The notes under the pieces are model-generated. The model was not told the origin of the DNA and did no database searches. It worked only from the letters and a program-made list of their open reading frames with translations. Shown here piece after piece: positions 34,382 to 42,179 of a stretch of DNA of 43,254 nt. The stretch is from Akkermansia sp. (GTDB lineage: Bacteria; Verrucomicrobiota; Verrucomicrobiia; Verrucomicrobiales; Akkermansiaceae), in NCBI GenBank assembly GCA_030536145.1, contig JAUNQN010000014.1, positions 8,407 through 51,660 on the forward strand. Direction: 5' to 3'. The position numbers and the translations under genes were made by a program. Within the stretch, counting starts at the first letter, position 1. Each line of letters starts with the position of its first letter.

Positions 34382-37300
34382 ATGAAAAAACTCACTTTTT
34401 CTTTTGATATCGGTCATTCTTCTATCGGTTGGGCAGTTCTTAGCGAGGATGGCAACCAGGCCGGGAATCCTTCTGTGGATGGAACAGGCGTGGTGTTGTT
34501 TGAAGCGGATAGCTGTTTGGCGTCAAAGCGACGCGCCAATCGCAGGCTCCGCAGGACGATTCGTTCCCGCCGCAAGCGCATCGAGCGCATAGGTGCTATC
34601 TTGCAGCATTATCGGGTCATTTCGGAGGAGGAGCGTCGGCAGACAGGCCACCCTGTTCCTTTCTTCCTGGCCTCCAGGGTGTTGCAGGGTAGGGAAAAGC
34701 TGTCTGGAGTTGACGTATGGCATATCCTGCGCTGGTATGCCCAGAACCGCGGCTATGATGGGAACTGCCGATGGAGTTCCCAAGATGACACCTGCGATGA
34801 AGATATTGCAAAGGTGGAGGCGGCCAAAGCCCAGATGGCGCAGTATGGTACAAGCACCATGGCTGAGACTGTGGTGGCCATTCTCGGCTTGGATACATCT
34901 TCCCCCAAGGCCCAGATGAAAGTGGATACCCCCTGCTACAAGTCATTGGGAATGGCATTCCCCCGCGGCGTTGTGATGGAAGAGGTGGAGAGGATTCTGG
35001 CAGCGGCCGATGTCCCGGACGAAGTGCGTCGGTTAATACTGCGCCCTGTGCAGGAAATCAAGGCTGAGCTGGCGGAATGCGGTGTGCGTTATCCGCTTCG
35101 CTATGATGGGTCTGTTCTGTTCGGCCAGTTGGTGCCGCGCCTGGATAACCGCATCATTGCGCGCTGCCCTATTACTTGGGCAAAGGTTTATAGCCAGTCC
35201 AAGGCAGAGGGCCGGAGTGAGCAGGAGTTCAAGAAGTTGGCCGACAAGTACGCCAAGGTACCCAAGGCCGATTGCAAGGAGTTTTATGAATATCGCTTTG
35301 CCCGCATCCTTGCCAACTTGCGCCTGGAAGGCGAGCCTTTGCCTGCGGCGTTGCGTCGGCAACTCATGGAAAAGGCCCGTGAGGTAGGCCGATATACCGT
35401 GTCGTCTTTCCGTAAGGAGTTTGAAGCACTGGCAGGCAGCAAGAACCACAACTTGCGGAATTATTTCCAGATTACACCGGATGCGGACAAGGCCTTGGTG
35501 ATTGTGCCCCAGAGGGAAGATCAGGAGGCTACGGGGCGTGCCCCGTATGCCCGCCCGGTACTTGCCCAGGTGGTAGAGGAGGTGCTGAACGGCGAAGATC
35601 CCACCAAGCCTGCCCGGGACAAGAAACACCCTACAGGCGAGCTGAAAGGCCATGACGGCGTGTTGTATCCGCTCTCCCAGCCGGATTCCGAGGTAAGCAG
35701 GATAATTGCCGCAAAGCCGATTGAGCAGCAGACCAATAACCATTTGGTGCGCCACCGCATGCTTATCTTCTCCAGGTTGCTGAGGGATATGATAAAGCAG
35801 TATGCCGGTGGAGATGCGGCTAATGTAACGGATTGCTGTGTGGAAGTGGGGCGTGAATTGAAGGAATTCTCGGGGATGACTGCCAAGGATATTACCAAGG
35901 CTCTGAACGAAAGGATGCGGCATTTCCATTCGGCTGTTGCTCATTTGGAGAAAAATCGCGATGCTCTGCCGTCTGGAACCCGGATTACCGGGGGGCTTAT
36001 CCGCAAGTGCAGGATTGCCATGGATATGGGCTGGACTTGTCCGTATACCGGTACAAAATATTCCGTGAAGGACCTTCCTTCCCTTGAGCGTGAACATATC
36101 GTGCCGCATGCAGCCAGGAATACCAATGCGATGGCTGCCTTGGTTCTCACTTACCCGGAAATCAACAAATGGAAAGGCAAGCGTACTGCCTTGGAATTCA
36201 TCCGTGAATGCCAGACCCAGCCCGTACCGGGGCGTGACAACCTCTCCATTATAACGGAGAAGAGGTTCAAAAATCTGGTAGATAAATTGGGCACAAAAGG
36301 CAGCCCTGACGATCAGAGACGCTGCAAGGCGAGAAAGCGTTTGCTCTTGGTTGAACATACGCCGCAAACAGGAGACCCGGAGGGCCTCGGCTTTACAGAT
36401 GGAATGATGACCCAGAGCTCCCAGTTGATGCGCCTTGCTGCGCAGGTGGCCAAGCGGGCCATGCCTCGGGTTAGGGTGTCCATGATTCCTGGATACGTTA
36501 CCGCGGCGGTCCGCCGGAGCTGGAACCTGATGCGTGCCCTGGTCTCCGCCGCCCCGGATATTGTGGACAAGAGCGGTAGACTGCTCGACAAGGAGAGTAT
36601 CAGAGGCATTACTCATCTTCACCACGCTTTGGATGCCTGTACCCTGGGCTTGACCCTTCACCTTATTCCTGCCGGGAACAATGGCATCGTGTGGCAGGCT
36701 ATCGGTAAGCGCAGGCTGAATGAAAAGCAGTTGTCTATCCTCAGGGTGAATAACGCATTGACGGCTTTTAACGTAGATGCGGATAAGTGTCTCCACTTGA
36801 AGGATGTCCCCTCCGCCATTGTGGATGCTGTTGCTGTTCGTTTGCAGGAAAAACGTGTTGTGCGGCATGTCCCCGCAGATATGAGCGGGGCCCATCTCGA
36901 GGAACAGTACAGGAGGGTGACAGAAGTGGGCGCGACAGATGCAAAAGTGCGCTCTCATTCCGATTCAGAATCAAAAACCGTGCCGGTCGGAAAATTGATT
37001 GGACTGGACAACAGGTCCAAACTCAAGACTATAAAGGCTGTTCTTGTCGTATCTGACAATTACGGTTTGGCTTTGGATCCCATACCCAGGGTGATTCCCC
37101 ATGCTCATGTGTACAAGTCATTGATGGAGTTGAAGCTGCTGAATGATGGCAAGCCTGTGAGGGTGTTGAGAGCAGGTCAACTTATTCAGGTGACCCGGCA
37201 TCCCGATGCAAAGCGAAATAGGGTGTGGCGCATAGCATCAATTAAAAATAATCAGTCTGGTATAGCTCTGGACCTCCAGTATCAGGATTCAGCCGTCGCT

Positions 37301-37405
37301 GCTTCAAAAACAAATTCAAGAAACTGGATAAATGCCAGATTGGATATGCTGCTTCGTTCTGGCCTGATGGTTTTGAAAACTGATTATACAGCACACGAAT
37401 CTTGA
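34382..37405 (+). CDS. cas9: Cas9 endonuclease, compact type II-C (1007 aa)
   Basis: RNA-guided DNA endonuclease. RuvC-I is FSFDIGHSSIGWAV with Asp 9. The arginine-rich bridge helix is residues about 50-72 (RRANRRLRRTIRSRRKRIER). RuvC-II has Glu 488 (CVEVGREL). The HNH domain lies at about 545-605 with CPYTG, His 572 in EREHIVPHA and Asn 595 in YPEIN; RuvC-III has His 748 and Asp 751 in HLHHALDACTLGL. The remainder to 1007 is the wedge/PAM-interacting region. Two HNH positions differ from the usual pattern: Glu precedes the catalytic His instead of Asp, and the Asn expected before VLT is Ala 586. It resembles Akkermansia Cas9 proteins as I remember them, but is shorter. No Shine-Dalgarno site is visible. 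cas1 follows after one base. Confidence 0.96.
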   Translation: MKKLTFSFDIGHSSIGWAVLSEDGNQAGNPSVDGTGVVLFEADSCLASKRRANRRLRRTIRSRRKRIERIGAILQHYRVISEEERRQTGHPVPFFLASRVLQGREKLSGVDVWHILRWYAQNRGYDGNCRWSSQDDTCDEDIAKVEAAKAQMAQYGTSTMAETVVAILGLDTSSPKAQMKVDTPCYKSLGMAFPRGVVMEEVERILAAADVPDEVRRLILRPVQEIKAELAECGVRYPLRYDGSVLFGQLVPRLDNRIIARCPITWAKVYSQSKAEGRSEQEFKKLADKYAKVPKADCKEFYEYRFARILANLRLEGEPLPAALRRQLMEKAREVGRYTVSSFRKEFEALAGSKNHNLRNYFQITPDADKALVIVPQREDQEATGRAPYARPVLAQVVEEVLNGEDPTKPARDKKHPTGELKGHDGVLYPLSQPDSEVSRIIAAKPIEQQTNNHLVRHRMLIFSRLLRDMIKQYAGGDAANVTDCCVEVGRELKEFSGMTAKDITKALNERMRHFHSAVAHLEKNRDALPSGTRITGGLIRKCRIAMDMGWTCPYTGTKYSVKDLPSLEREHIVPHAARNTNAMAALVLTYPEINKWKGKRTALEFIRECQTQPVPGRDNLSIITEKRFKNLVDKLGTKGSPDDQRRCKARKRLLLVEHTPQTGDPEGLGFTDGMMTQSSQLMRLAAQVAKRAMPRVRVSMIPGYVTAAVRRSWNLMRALVSAAPDIVDKSGRLLDKESIRGITHLHHALDACTLGLTLHLIPAGNNGIVWQAIGKRRLNEKQLSILRVNNALTAFNVDADKCLHLKDVPSAIVDAVAVRLQEKRVVRHVPADMSGAHLEEQYRRVTEVGATDAKVRSHSDSESKTVPVGKLIGLDNRSKLKTIKAVLVVSDNYGLALDPIPRVIPHAHVYKSLMELKLLNDGKPVRVLRAGQLIQVTRHPDAKRNRVWRIASIKNNQSGIALDLQYQDSAVAASKTNSRNWINARLDMLLRSGLMVLKTDYTAHES

Positions 37406-37406
37406 C

Positions 37407-38333
37407 ATGTCTTATCACATTGTTTCCATAGATGAGCCCCAGTGTTCTATTACTGTGTCACGGGGACAATTGCTTGTAAGCAGTGCAGATGGCCGTTTTC
37501 GTAGTATTCCCATGGAGGATATCGCTTCTATAGTCATCACATCGTTCAAGTGTTCAATGACTAATGCCTTCCTGATAGAATCCGCAAGGCTGAGAATAGG
37601 AGTGGTCCTTTGTAGTTCCTTTTCTCCTGTTTCGGTAGTTCTTCCCATTGATAGGGCTACAGATACAGCCATCATACGCAACTTGGCCGGTCTTACTCCT
37701 CTTTCAAAACGTCGGTTATGGGCTAAAACACTGAAGGCCAAGTGTTTGAATCAGTGTTTTCTTGCAGGGGCTTGGATGCCTGACCATGACTCTTTGCCTG
37801 TTATGAGAAGACTTGCTTTGTCTGACAAGGAAACAAGGGAGGCTGAGGTGGCGAAATTGTATTGGGGTGTTTTTGCTGACAAATGCTGCAATGGAACATT
37901 TGTGAGAAAAAAAGACGGAGGCGGGGTAAATTCCCTCCTTAATTATAGTTATGCTATATTATTGTCTCTTGTTTTGCGGAATCTATTGGCTTTGGGGATT
38001 GACCCGACATTCGGAATATTTCACATGAGTAGAGCTCATTCTACTCCATTGGCATATGATTTAATGGAACCTTTTAGGGTTGTTTTTGACCAGTGCGTTG
38101 CAGATTGGATTCAGGAACAGGGTGAGCCTAGAGCAGAAGACAACCCGATTTCAAAGGAATATCGCCTCTTTATAGGTAAGGCTCTAGACAAGATGCTTGA
38201 TTACCAAGGTGAAAACATCACACTGAGATTGGCGGTCGAAAAAGTGATACGCTCTTTCCGTAGAGCCGTGGAAGATAACCAAGTGGGCCCTTACGAGCCA
38301 TGGATAACCTCAACTACAAAATGGGTTGGTTAG
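37407..38333 (+). CDS. cas1: CRISPR integrase Cas1 (type II)
   Basis: Catalytic subunit of the Cas1-Cas2 spacer integrase (308 aa). The N-terminal beta domain has the usual VSRGQLLV...IPMEDIASIVI pattern. The metal-binding residues are visible as Glu 145 in TREAEVAKLYWG, His 206 in FGIFHMSR and the acidic pair in YDLMEPFR (Asp 218, Glu 221). The gene begins one base after cas9 and overlaps cas2. It has lower G+C than the flanking genome, with runs such as AATTATAGTTATGC. With cas9 and cas2 only, and no csn2 or cas4, it defines subtype II-C. Confidence 0.95.
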   Translation: MSYHIVSIDEPQCSITVSRGQLLVSSADGRFRSIPMEDIASIVITSFKCSMTNAFLIESARLRIGVVLCSSFSPVSVVLPIDRATDTAIIRNLAGLTPLSKRRLWAKTLKAKCLNQCFLAGAWMPDHDSLPVMRRLALSDKETREAEVAKLYWGVFADKCCNGTFVRKKDGGGVNSLLNYSYAILLSLVLRNLLALGIDPTFGIFHMSRAHSTPLAYDLMEPFRVVFDQCVADWIQEQGEPRAEDNPISKEYRLFIGKALDKMLDYQGENITLRLAVEKVIRSFRRAVEDNQVGPYEPWITSTTKWVG

Positions 38334-38638
38334 TGGTATATTTTGATTTGCCCACAGCCACCAAGCAGGAGCGGAAAAATTATACGGACTTCCGGAAGGC
38401 CCTGCTGGAGGATGGATACATCATGGTGCAATACAGTGTTTACGCCCGTGCCTGTGTTTCTTATGACAGGGTGCTTACTCATGCTAGGCGCCTGAAATCG
38501 TTTCTCCCTCCTGCTGGTGCAGTGCGCTGCATGTTCGTGACGAACATCCAATGGGAGAAAATGTTTGTCTTCTATGGCCCGGAACAAGAACCGAACCCCA
38601 ATCTAGAGTCTTTACCGGAACAGCTCTTGTTGTGGTAA
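38300..38638 (+). CDS. cas2: CRISPR-associated endoribonuclease-fold protein Cas2
   Basis: Structural partner of Cas1 in spacer integration (112 aa from the first ATG). The ferredoxin-like N-terminus LVVYFDLPTATKQERKNY carries the conserved Asp 16, and FRKALLEDGYIMVQYSVYAR is the typical following helix and strand. The ATG at 38300 overlaps cas1 by 34 bp. A second ATG at 38321 (MGWLVVYFDLPT) overlaps by 13 bp and matches the usual Cas2 N-terminus better, so it may be the true start. The stop codon TAA abuts a degenerate inverted CRISPR repeat. Confidence 0.95.
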   Translation: MDNLNYKMGWLVVYFDLPTATKQERKNYTDFRKALLEDGYIMVQYSVYARACVSYDRVLTHARRLKSFLPPAGAVRCMFVTNIQWEKMFVFYGPEQEPNPNLESLPEQLLLW

Positions 38639-38680
38639 TTTTGTCGTAAGTTGTTGAATGTGAAAACCAGGCATGGTACA
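38638..38680 (+). repeat. Degenerate inverted CRISPR repeat at the cas2-proximal end
   Basis: Read on the plus strand this segment follows the minus-strand form of the repeat: ATTTTGTC, an 8-bp insertion (GTAAGTTG), TTGAAT, GTG in place of CC, then AAAACCAGGCATGGTACA. It is therefore an inverted, altered copy facing the first normal repeat. The -10 that normal repeats carry (TACAAT) reads TACATA here, so its plus-strand promoter should be weakened. Confidence 0.8.
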
Positions 38681-38701
38681 TATTGTACCATGCCTGGTTT
38701 T
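38663..38701. terminator. Two-way terminator-like hairpin made from two facing CRISPR repeats
   Basis: An 18-bp perfect inverted repeat: AAAACCAGGCATGGTACA (38663-38680), loop TAT, and TGTACCATGCCTGGTTTT (38684-38701). The arm ends give TTTT after the G+C-rich stem on both strands. It sits where the plus-strand cas operon ends and the minus-strand array transcripts would end. Confidence 0.65.
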
Positions 38702-40103
38702 GGATTCAAGGCAAAACGTGCGAGCGGCGGCGCTTGCGGTAGGGCGTATTGTACCATGCCTGGTTTTGGATTCAAGGCAAAACAAGGCGGTGATGGGGGC
38801 TGCGCTCACCTCCATTGTACCATGCCTGGTTTTGGATTCAAGGCAAAACCCGAACTACTACAGCGTGGGCATGCTCATTATTGTACCATGCCTGGTTTTG
38901 GATTCAAGGCAAAACCCGCCGGGACAAATATACACACGGTCGAAATTGTACCATGCCTGGTTTTGGATTCAAGGCAAAACTGTATTTGGCGGTGCCGTAG
39001 ACGGGGTGCAGATTGTACCATGCCTGGTTTTGGATTCAAGGCAAAACCCCCACAGCGTCTCCGCGTCCGCCGCTTCCATTGTACCATGCCTGGTTTTGGA
39101 TTCAAGGCAAAACTTGCAGCCGTAGGGGTTCGCGGCTTCGGTTATTGTACCATGCCTGGTTTTGGATTCAAGGCAAAACAGTAAATCTAAAGATGAGAGA
39201 AACGCACTAATTGTACCATGCCTGGTTTTGGATTCAAGGCAAAACCATGCCGCACCTCCTTTACCGTTCGGCTCCATTGTACCATGCCTGGTTTTGGATT
39301 CAAGGCAAAACTTCCGCACGCGGCAGCGTATACATGGGCCGATTGTACCATGCCTGGTTTTGGATTCAAGGCAAAACCAGAAATGGGCGGCGCATATCGG
39401 CACGCCCATTGTACCATGCCTGGTTTTGGATTCAAGGCAAAACGGGATAGGGGGGATAAGGAATCTTTTTGCATTGTACCATGCCTGGTTTTGGATTCAA
39501 GGCAAAACTGACTACTATCAAGACCGCCAAGCGTCCTAATTGTACCATGCCTGGTTTTGGATTCAAGGCAAAACCAGCTTGTGGCATGCCTTTGCGTAGT
39601 GTGTATTGTACCATGCCTGGTTTTGGATTCAAGGCAAAACCTCGGGTCCGTCTCGCTGTCAGCAGTGAACATTGTACCATGCCTGGTTTTGGATTCAAGG
39701 CAAAACCCCGAAGATATGGGAAGTGCCGCCGTCAGAATTGTACCATGCCTGGTTTTGGATTCAAGGCAAAACTCAACAACCATTTGACGGGTGAGCCCGG
39801 AAAATTGTACCATGCCTGGTTTTGGATTCAAGGCAAAACCCAGGCAAAGCTGGATTATGTCCTCCAAGTATTGTACCATGCCTGGTTTTGGATTCAAGGC
39901 AAAACTCCGTAGCTCTCCCATATTTCCCAGAACTTATTGTACCATGCCTGGTTTTGGATTCAAGGCAAAACCTATCTTAGCGGCCATGCCCCGCAGTCAA
40001 TATTGTACCATGCTTGGTTTTGGATTCAAGGCAAAACCAAGGACATTATTACAGGAGCCTGCGCGCTATTGTACCATGCCTGGTTTTGGATTCAAGGCAA
40101 AAC
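38682..40103 (-). CRISPR. Type II-C CRISPR array: 22 repeats, 21 spacers
   Basis: The 36-bp repeat reads, on the plus strand, ATTGTACCATGCCTGGTTTT followed by GGATTCAAGGCAAAAC. Repeats start at 38682, 38748, 38814, 38880, 38945, 39012 and so on to 40068. Spacers are 30 bp except numbers 4 and 12 (29 bp) and 5 and 17 (31 bp), counted from the cas2 side. All repeats read identical except the penultimate one (40002-40037), which has C to T at 40014. No two spacers looked alike. The strand is set to minus because the tracrRNA anti-repeat pairs with the minus-strand repeat and each repeat has a minus-strand promoter. Confidence 0.98.
40068..40095 (-). promoter_or_regulatory. Repeat-embedded promoter (one shown of 22)
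   Basis: In minus-strand orientation every repeat has TTGAAT at repeat positions 9-14, a 16-bp gap, and TACAAT as its last six bases, preceded by TGG (extended -10). For the array-end copy these are 40090-40095 and 40068-40073. Transcription would begin about seven bases into the spacer, giving a guide of about 22-24 nt. The same layout is known in Neisseria type II-C arrays. Confidence 0.78.
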
Positions 40104-40164
40104 CTTGCGCCGTGACTATGGTGGAACGTAAAATAGGCGCGGATGAGGTTCTTGCTTTTCTTGT

Positions 40165-40206
40165 AAAAAAAAGCCCTTACCGCTTGCTTGTCAAGCAGTA
40201 AGAGCT
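40165..40206 (-). terminator. Intrinsic terminator of tRNA-Thr
   Basis: On the minus strand a 15-bp stem with two G-U pairs (AGCTCTTACTGCTTG with CAAGCGGTAAGGGCT) is followed by eight T. It separates tRNA transcription from the array. The 61 bp between it and the last repeat (40104-40164) are A+T-rich and hold no gene; they may be a leader or spacer remnant. Confidence 0.9.
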
Positions 40207-40215
40207 ATTTGAGAG

Positions 40216-40287
40216 AGCCGGATGTCAGATTCGAACTGACGACCATCCGATTACAAATCGGGAGCTCTACCACTGAGCTAATCCGGC
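40216..40287 (-). tRNA. trnT(ugu): tRNA-Thr (anticodon TGT)
   Basis: A 72-nt cloverleaf on the minus strand: acceptor GCCGGAT/ATCCGGC, D stem GCTC/GAGC with AGTGGTA loop, anticodon loop TTTGTAA with anticodon TGT reading ACA, T stem GTCAG/CTGAC with loop TTCGAAT, discriminator T. The first anticodon-stem pair is C-A. CCA is not encoded, so it must be added. Confidence 0.93.
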
Positions 40288-40298
40288 GCGGTGAGGGG

Positions 40299-40327
40299 AT
40301 TGTAGCGGAATGCGGGGCGGTTGGCAA
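40299..40327 (-). promoter_or_regulatory. Promoter of tRNA-Thr
   Basis: On the minus strand TTGCCA (40322-40327), 17 bp, TACAAT (40299-40304), with the tRNA 5' end 12 bases downstream of the -10. Confidence 0.75.
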
Positions 40328-40358
40328 GCTTTTTTGCCGGGTTGGGGGCGGAATGACG

Positions 40359-40391
40359 AAAAAAAGCCGCTGCACCGGGTGGTGCAGCGGC
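40359..40391 (-). terminator. Intrinsic terminator of glyQS
   Basis: On the minus strand an 11-bp perfect stem, GCCGCTGCACC and GGTGCAGCGGC with a 4-base loop, is followed by seven T. Confidence 0.93.
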
Positions 40392-40416
40392 GGAAGGGTG
40401 GGGGAGCGCAGCGGGG

Positions 40417-41997
40417 TTAGTGGATGCGCTTGAGGAGCCAGTGGAGGAGGTCCTTGATGGCCACGCGCTCCTGCTCCATGGAATCACGGTGGCGGATGGT
40501 GACGGTGTCCTTCAGCTCGTCGCCGCCCTCGCCCAGGGTCTCGAAGTCCACGGTGATGCAGAAGGGGGTGCCCACCTCGTCCTGGCGGCGGTAGCGGCGG
40601 CCCACGGCGCCGGCCTCGTCGTAGAAGACGTTCATGTAGGGGCGCAGGGCGGCCTCTATCTCATGGGAGATGCGCACCTGCTCCTCGTTCTTCTTGAGGA
40701 GGGGGAAGATGGCGGCCTTGATGGGTGCCATGCGGGGGTGGAAGCGCATGACGGTGCGGATGTCGCTCTTGCCGTCGGTGCCCAGCTCTTCCTCGTCGAA
40801 GGCCTCGCACAGGACGGCGAGGACGGTGCGGTCGCACCCGGCGGAGGGCTCCACCACGTGGGGGATGAAGCGCTCGCGGGTCGCCTCGTCGAAGTATTCC
40901 ATGGGCTTGCCGGAGCCTTCCTGGTGGCGGGTGAGGTCATAGCAGGTGCGGTAGGCCACGCCCTGGAGCTCCTGCAGGCCGAAGGGGAACATGTATTCCA
41001 GGTCGTACGTCTTCTTGGAGTAGAAGGCGCGCTCGTCCTCCGGCACGTCCAGCACGTGGATCTTGTCACGCGGGATGCCGATGTTCTCATAGAAGGTGAG
41101 GCAGGTTTCCAGCCACTCGTCGGTAAGGCGGAAACCGTCTTCCTCCTTGCAGAAGTATTCAATCTCCATCTGCTCAAACTCACGGGAGCGGAAGGTGAAG
41201 TTGCGGGGGTTGATCTCGTTGCGGAAGGATTTGCCAATCTGGGCGATGCCGAAGGGAATCTTCATGCGTGAGGAGTCCAAGATGTTCTTGTACTGGCAGA
41301 AGATGCTCTGGGCGGTCTCCGGGCGGAGCCAGCCGGTGCTGGCGGGGTCGTTCTCATCGGACGTGGCGCCGATGGTGGTCTTGAACATGAGGTTGAAGGA
41401 GCGGGCCTCTGTGACCAGGGAGCCGTTTGCGGGGTTGTAGCGCACGGAGTCCACCACCTGTTCCGTGGTTTCCTCCAGCAGCTCCAGGTCTGCGGGCTGC
41501 ACGCCCTTGCCTGCAATCTGGGAGTAGTACTGCAGGGCACACTTGCGGGCGGTCTTGGCGTTCTTGTCCTCTGCATCCGGCACCAGCATGGAGAATTCCT
41601 TCTTGGTGCTCCAGGAGCCGTCCTTCTTGGCGGCGCCCTTCCACCAGAAGGCGGTGCCGCTCTGGGCGGGCACCTGGTCTGCGCGCAGGCGCTCCTTGCT
41701 CAGCAGGCAGTCGCACAGCGGGTCCGTGAACCCGTTCACGTGGCCGGAGGCCACCAGCACGGAATTATGGGTGAGGATGGCGCCATCCATACCCACGATG
41801 TCCGGGCGCTCCTGCACGTTCACGCGCCACCAGTATTCCTTCAGGTTGCGCTTGAGCTCTGCGCCCAGGGGACCGTAGTCCCAGCAGCCGTTCAGGCCGC
41901 CATAGATTTCTGCGGATTGGAAGATGAAGCCCTTGCGCTTGCAGAGGCTGACGATTTTTTCCATACGGACGGGGTCTTGCTGCGTACGATCTGCCAT
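40417..41997 (-). CDS. glyQS: Glycyl-tRNA synthetase, dimeric type
   Basis: A class II aminoacyl-tRNA synthetase of 526 aa, the single-chain alpha2 type rather than the two-subunit bacterial type. Visible motifs are the N-terminal CKRKGFIFQSAEIYGGLNGCWDYGPLG, GWLRPETAQSIF, motif 2 FRNEINPRNFTFRSREFEQME, motif 3 SAGCDRTVLAVL and a C-terminal anticodon-binding domain (PIKAAIFPLLKK...ITVDFETL). The start at 41997 (MADRTQQDPVRMEKI) is supported by the promoter ten bases upstream. The open frame continues to 42156, but that part is Pro/Cys-rich and spans the promoter. It has its own terminator. Confidence 0.96.
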   Translation of the reverse strand: MADRTQQDPVRMEKIVSLCKRKGFIFQSAEIYGGLNGCWDYGPLGAELKRNLKEYWWRVNVQERPDIVGMDGAILTHNSVLVASGHVNGFTDPLCDCLLSKERLRADQVPAQSGTAFWWKGAAKKDGSWSTKKEFSMLVPDAEDKNAKTARKCALQYYSQIAGKGVQPADLELLEETTEQVVDSVRYNPANGSLVTEARSFNLMFKTTIGATSDENDPASTGWLRPETAQSIFCQYKNILDSSRMKIPFGIAQIGKSFRNEINPRNFTFRSREFEQMEIEYFCKEEDGFRLTDEWLETCLTFYENIGIPRDKIHVLDVPEDERAFYSKKTYDLEYMFPFGLQELQGVAYRTCYDLTRHQEGSGKPMEYFDEATRERFIPHVVEPSAGCDRTVLAVLCEAFDEEELGTDGKSDIRTVMRFHPRMAPIKAAIFPLLKKNEEQVRISHEIEAALRPYMNVFYDEAGAVGRRYRRQDEVGTPFCITVDFETLGEGGDELKDTVTIRHRDSMEQERVAIKDLLHWLLKRIH

Positions 41998-42007
41998 AAC
42001 GCGCACT

Positions 42008-42035
42008 ATTGTACACCCTGCGGGGCGCATGACAA
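42008..42035 (-). promoter_or_regulatory. Promoter of glyQS
   Basis: On the minus strand TTGTCA (42030-42035), 16 bp, TACAAT (42008-42013), ten bases before the ATG, giving a leader of about three bases. No T-box leader is present. Confidence 0.7.
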
Positions 42036-42166
42036 GCACAGAATACGTCAAAGCGGGTGGGGCAGGGCATTTTGCGCGGCACTGGCGCAGATTTTCCGGG
42101 GTATGCAGCGCTGCATGCTTGACTTGCGGGAGGAAAGGGGGTGTAATGGGGGTCAATCCCGTTTTC

Positions 42167-42172
42167 TATACT
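42167..42172 (+). promoter_or_regulatory. -10 element before the prolyl isomerase gene
   Basis: TATACT, then seven bases (CAATATT) and the ATG at 42180. No convincing -35 is seen at 16-18 bp. The short distance again predicts a transcript starting at the start codon. Confidence 0.45.
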
Positions 42173-42179
42173 CAATATT

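Noticed and set aside
38639..38681. csn2 or cas4 adjacent to the array
   Set aside because: No coding sequence lies between cas2 and the array or directly after it, so subtypes II-A and II-B are excluded.
38718..40067. Self-targeting spacers against genes in this window
   Set aside because: No match was noticed by eye, but a full search was not possible, so this is not excluded. A BLAST of all 21 spacers against the genome would settle it.
38651..40201. Long open frames with repeated MPGFGFKAK, VPCLVLDSRQN or ESKTRHGT units across the array, on both strands
   Set aside because: They arise because repeat plus spacer is usually 66 bp (22 codons) and the repeat lacks stops in several frames. 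They are the CRISPR array, not repetitive proteins.
41998..42156. N-terminal extension of glycyl-tRNA synthetase
   Set aside because: It would contain the promoter at 42008-42035 and is not like the family N-terminus.
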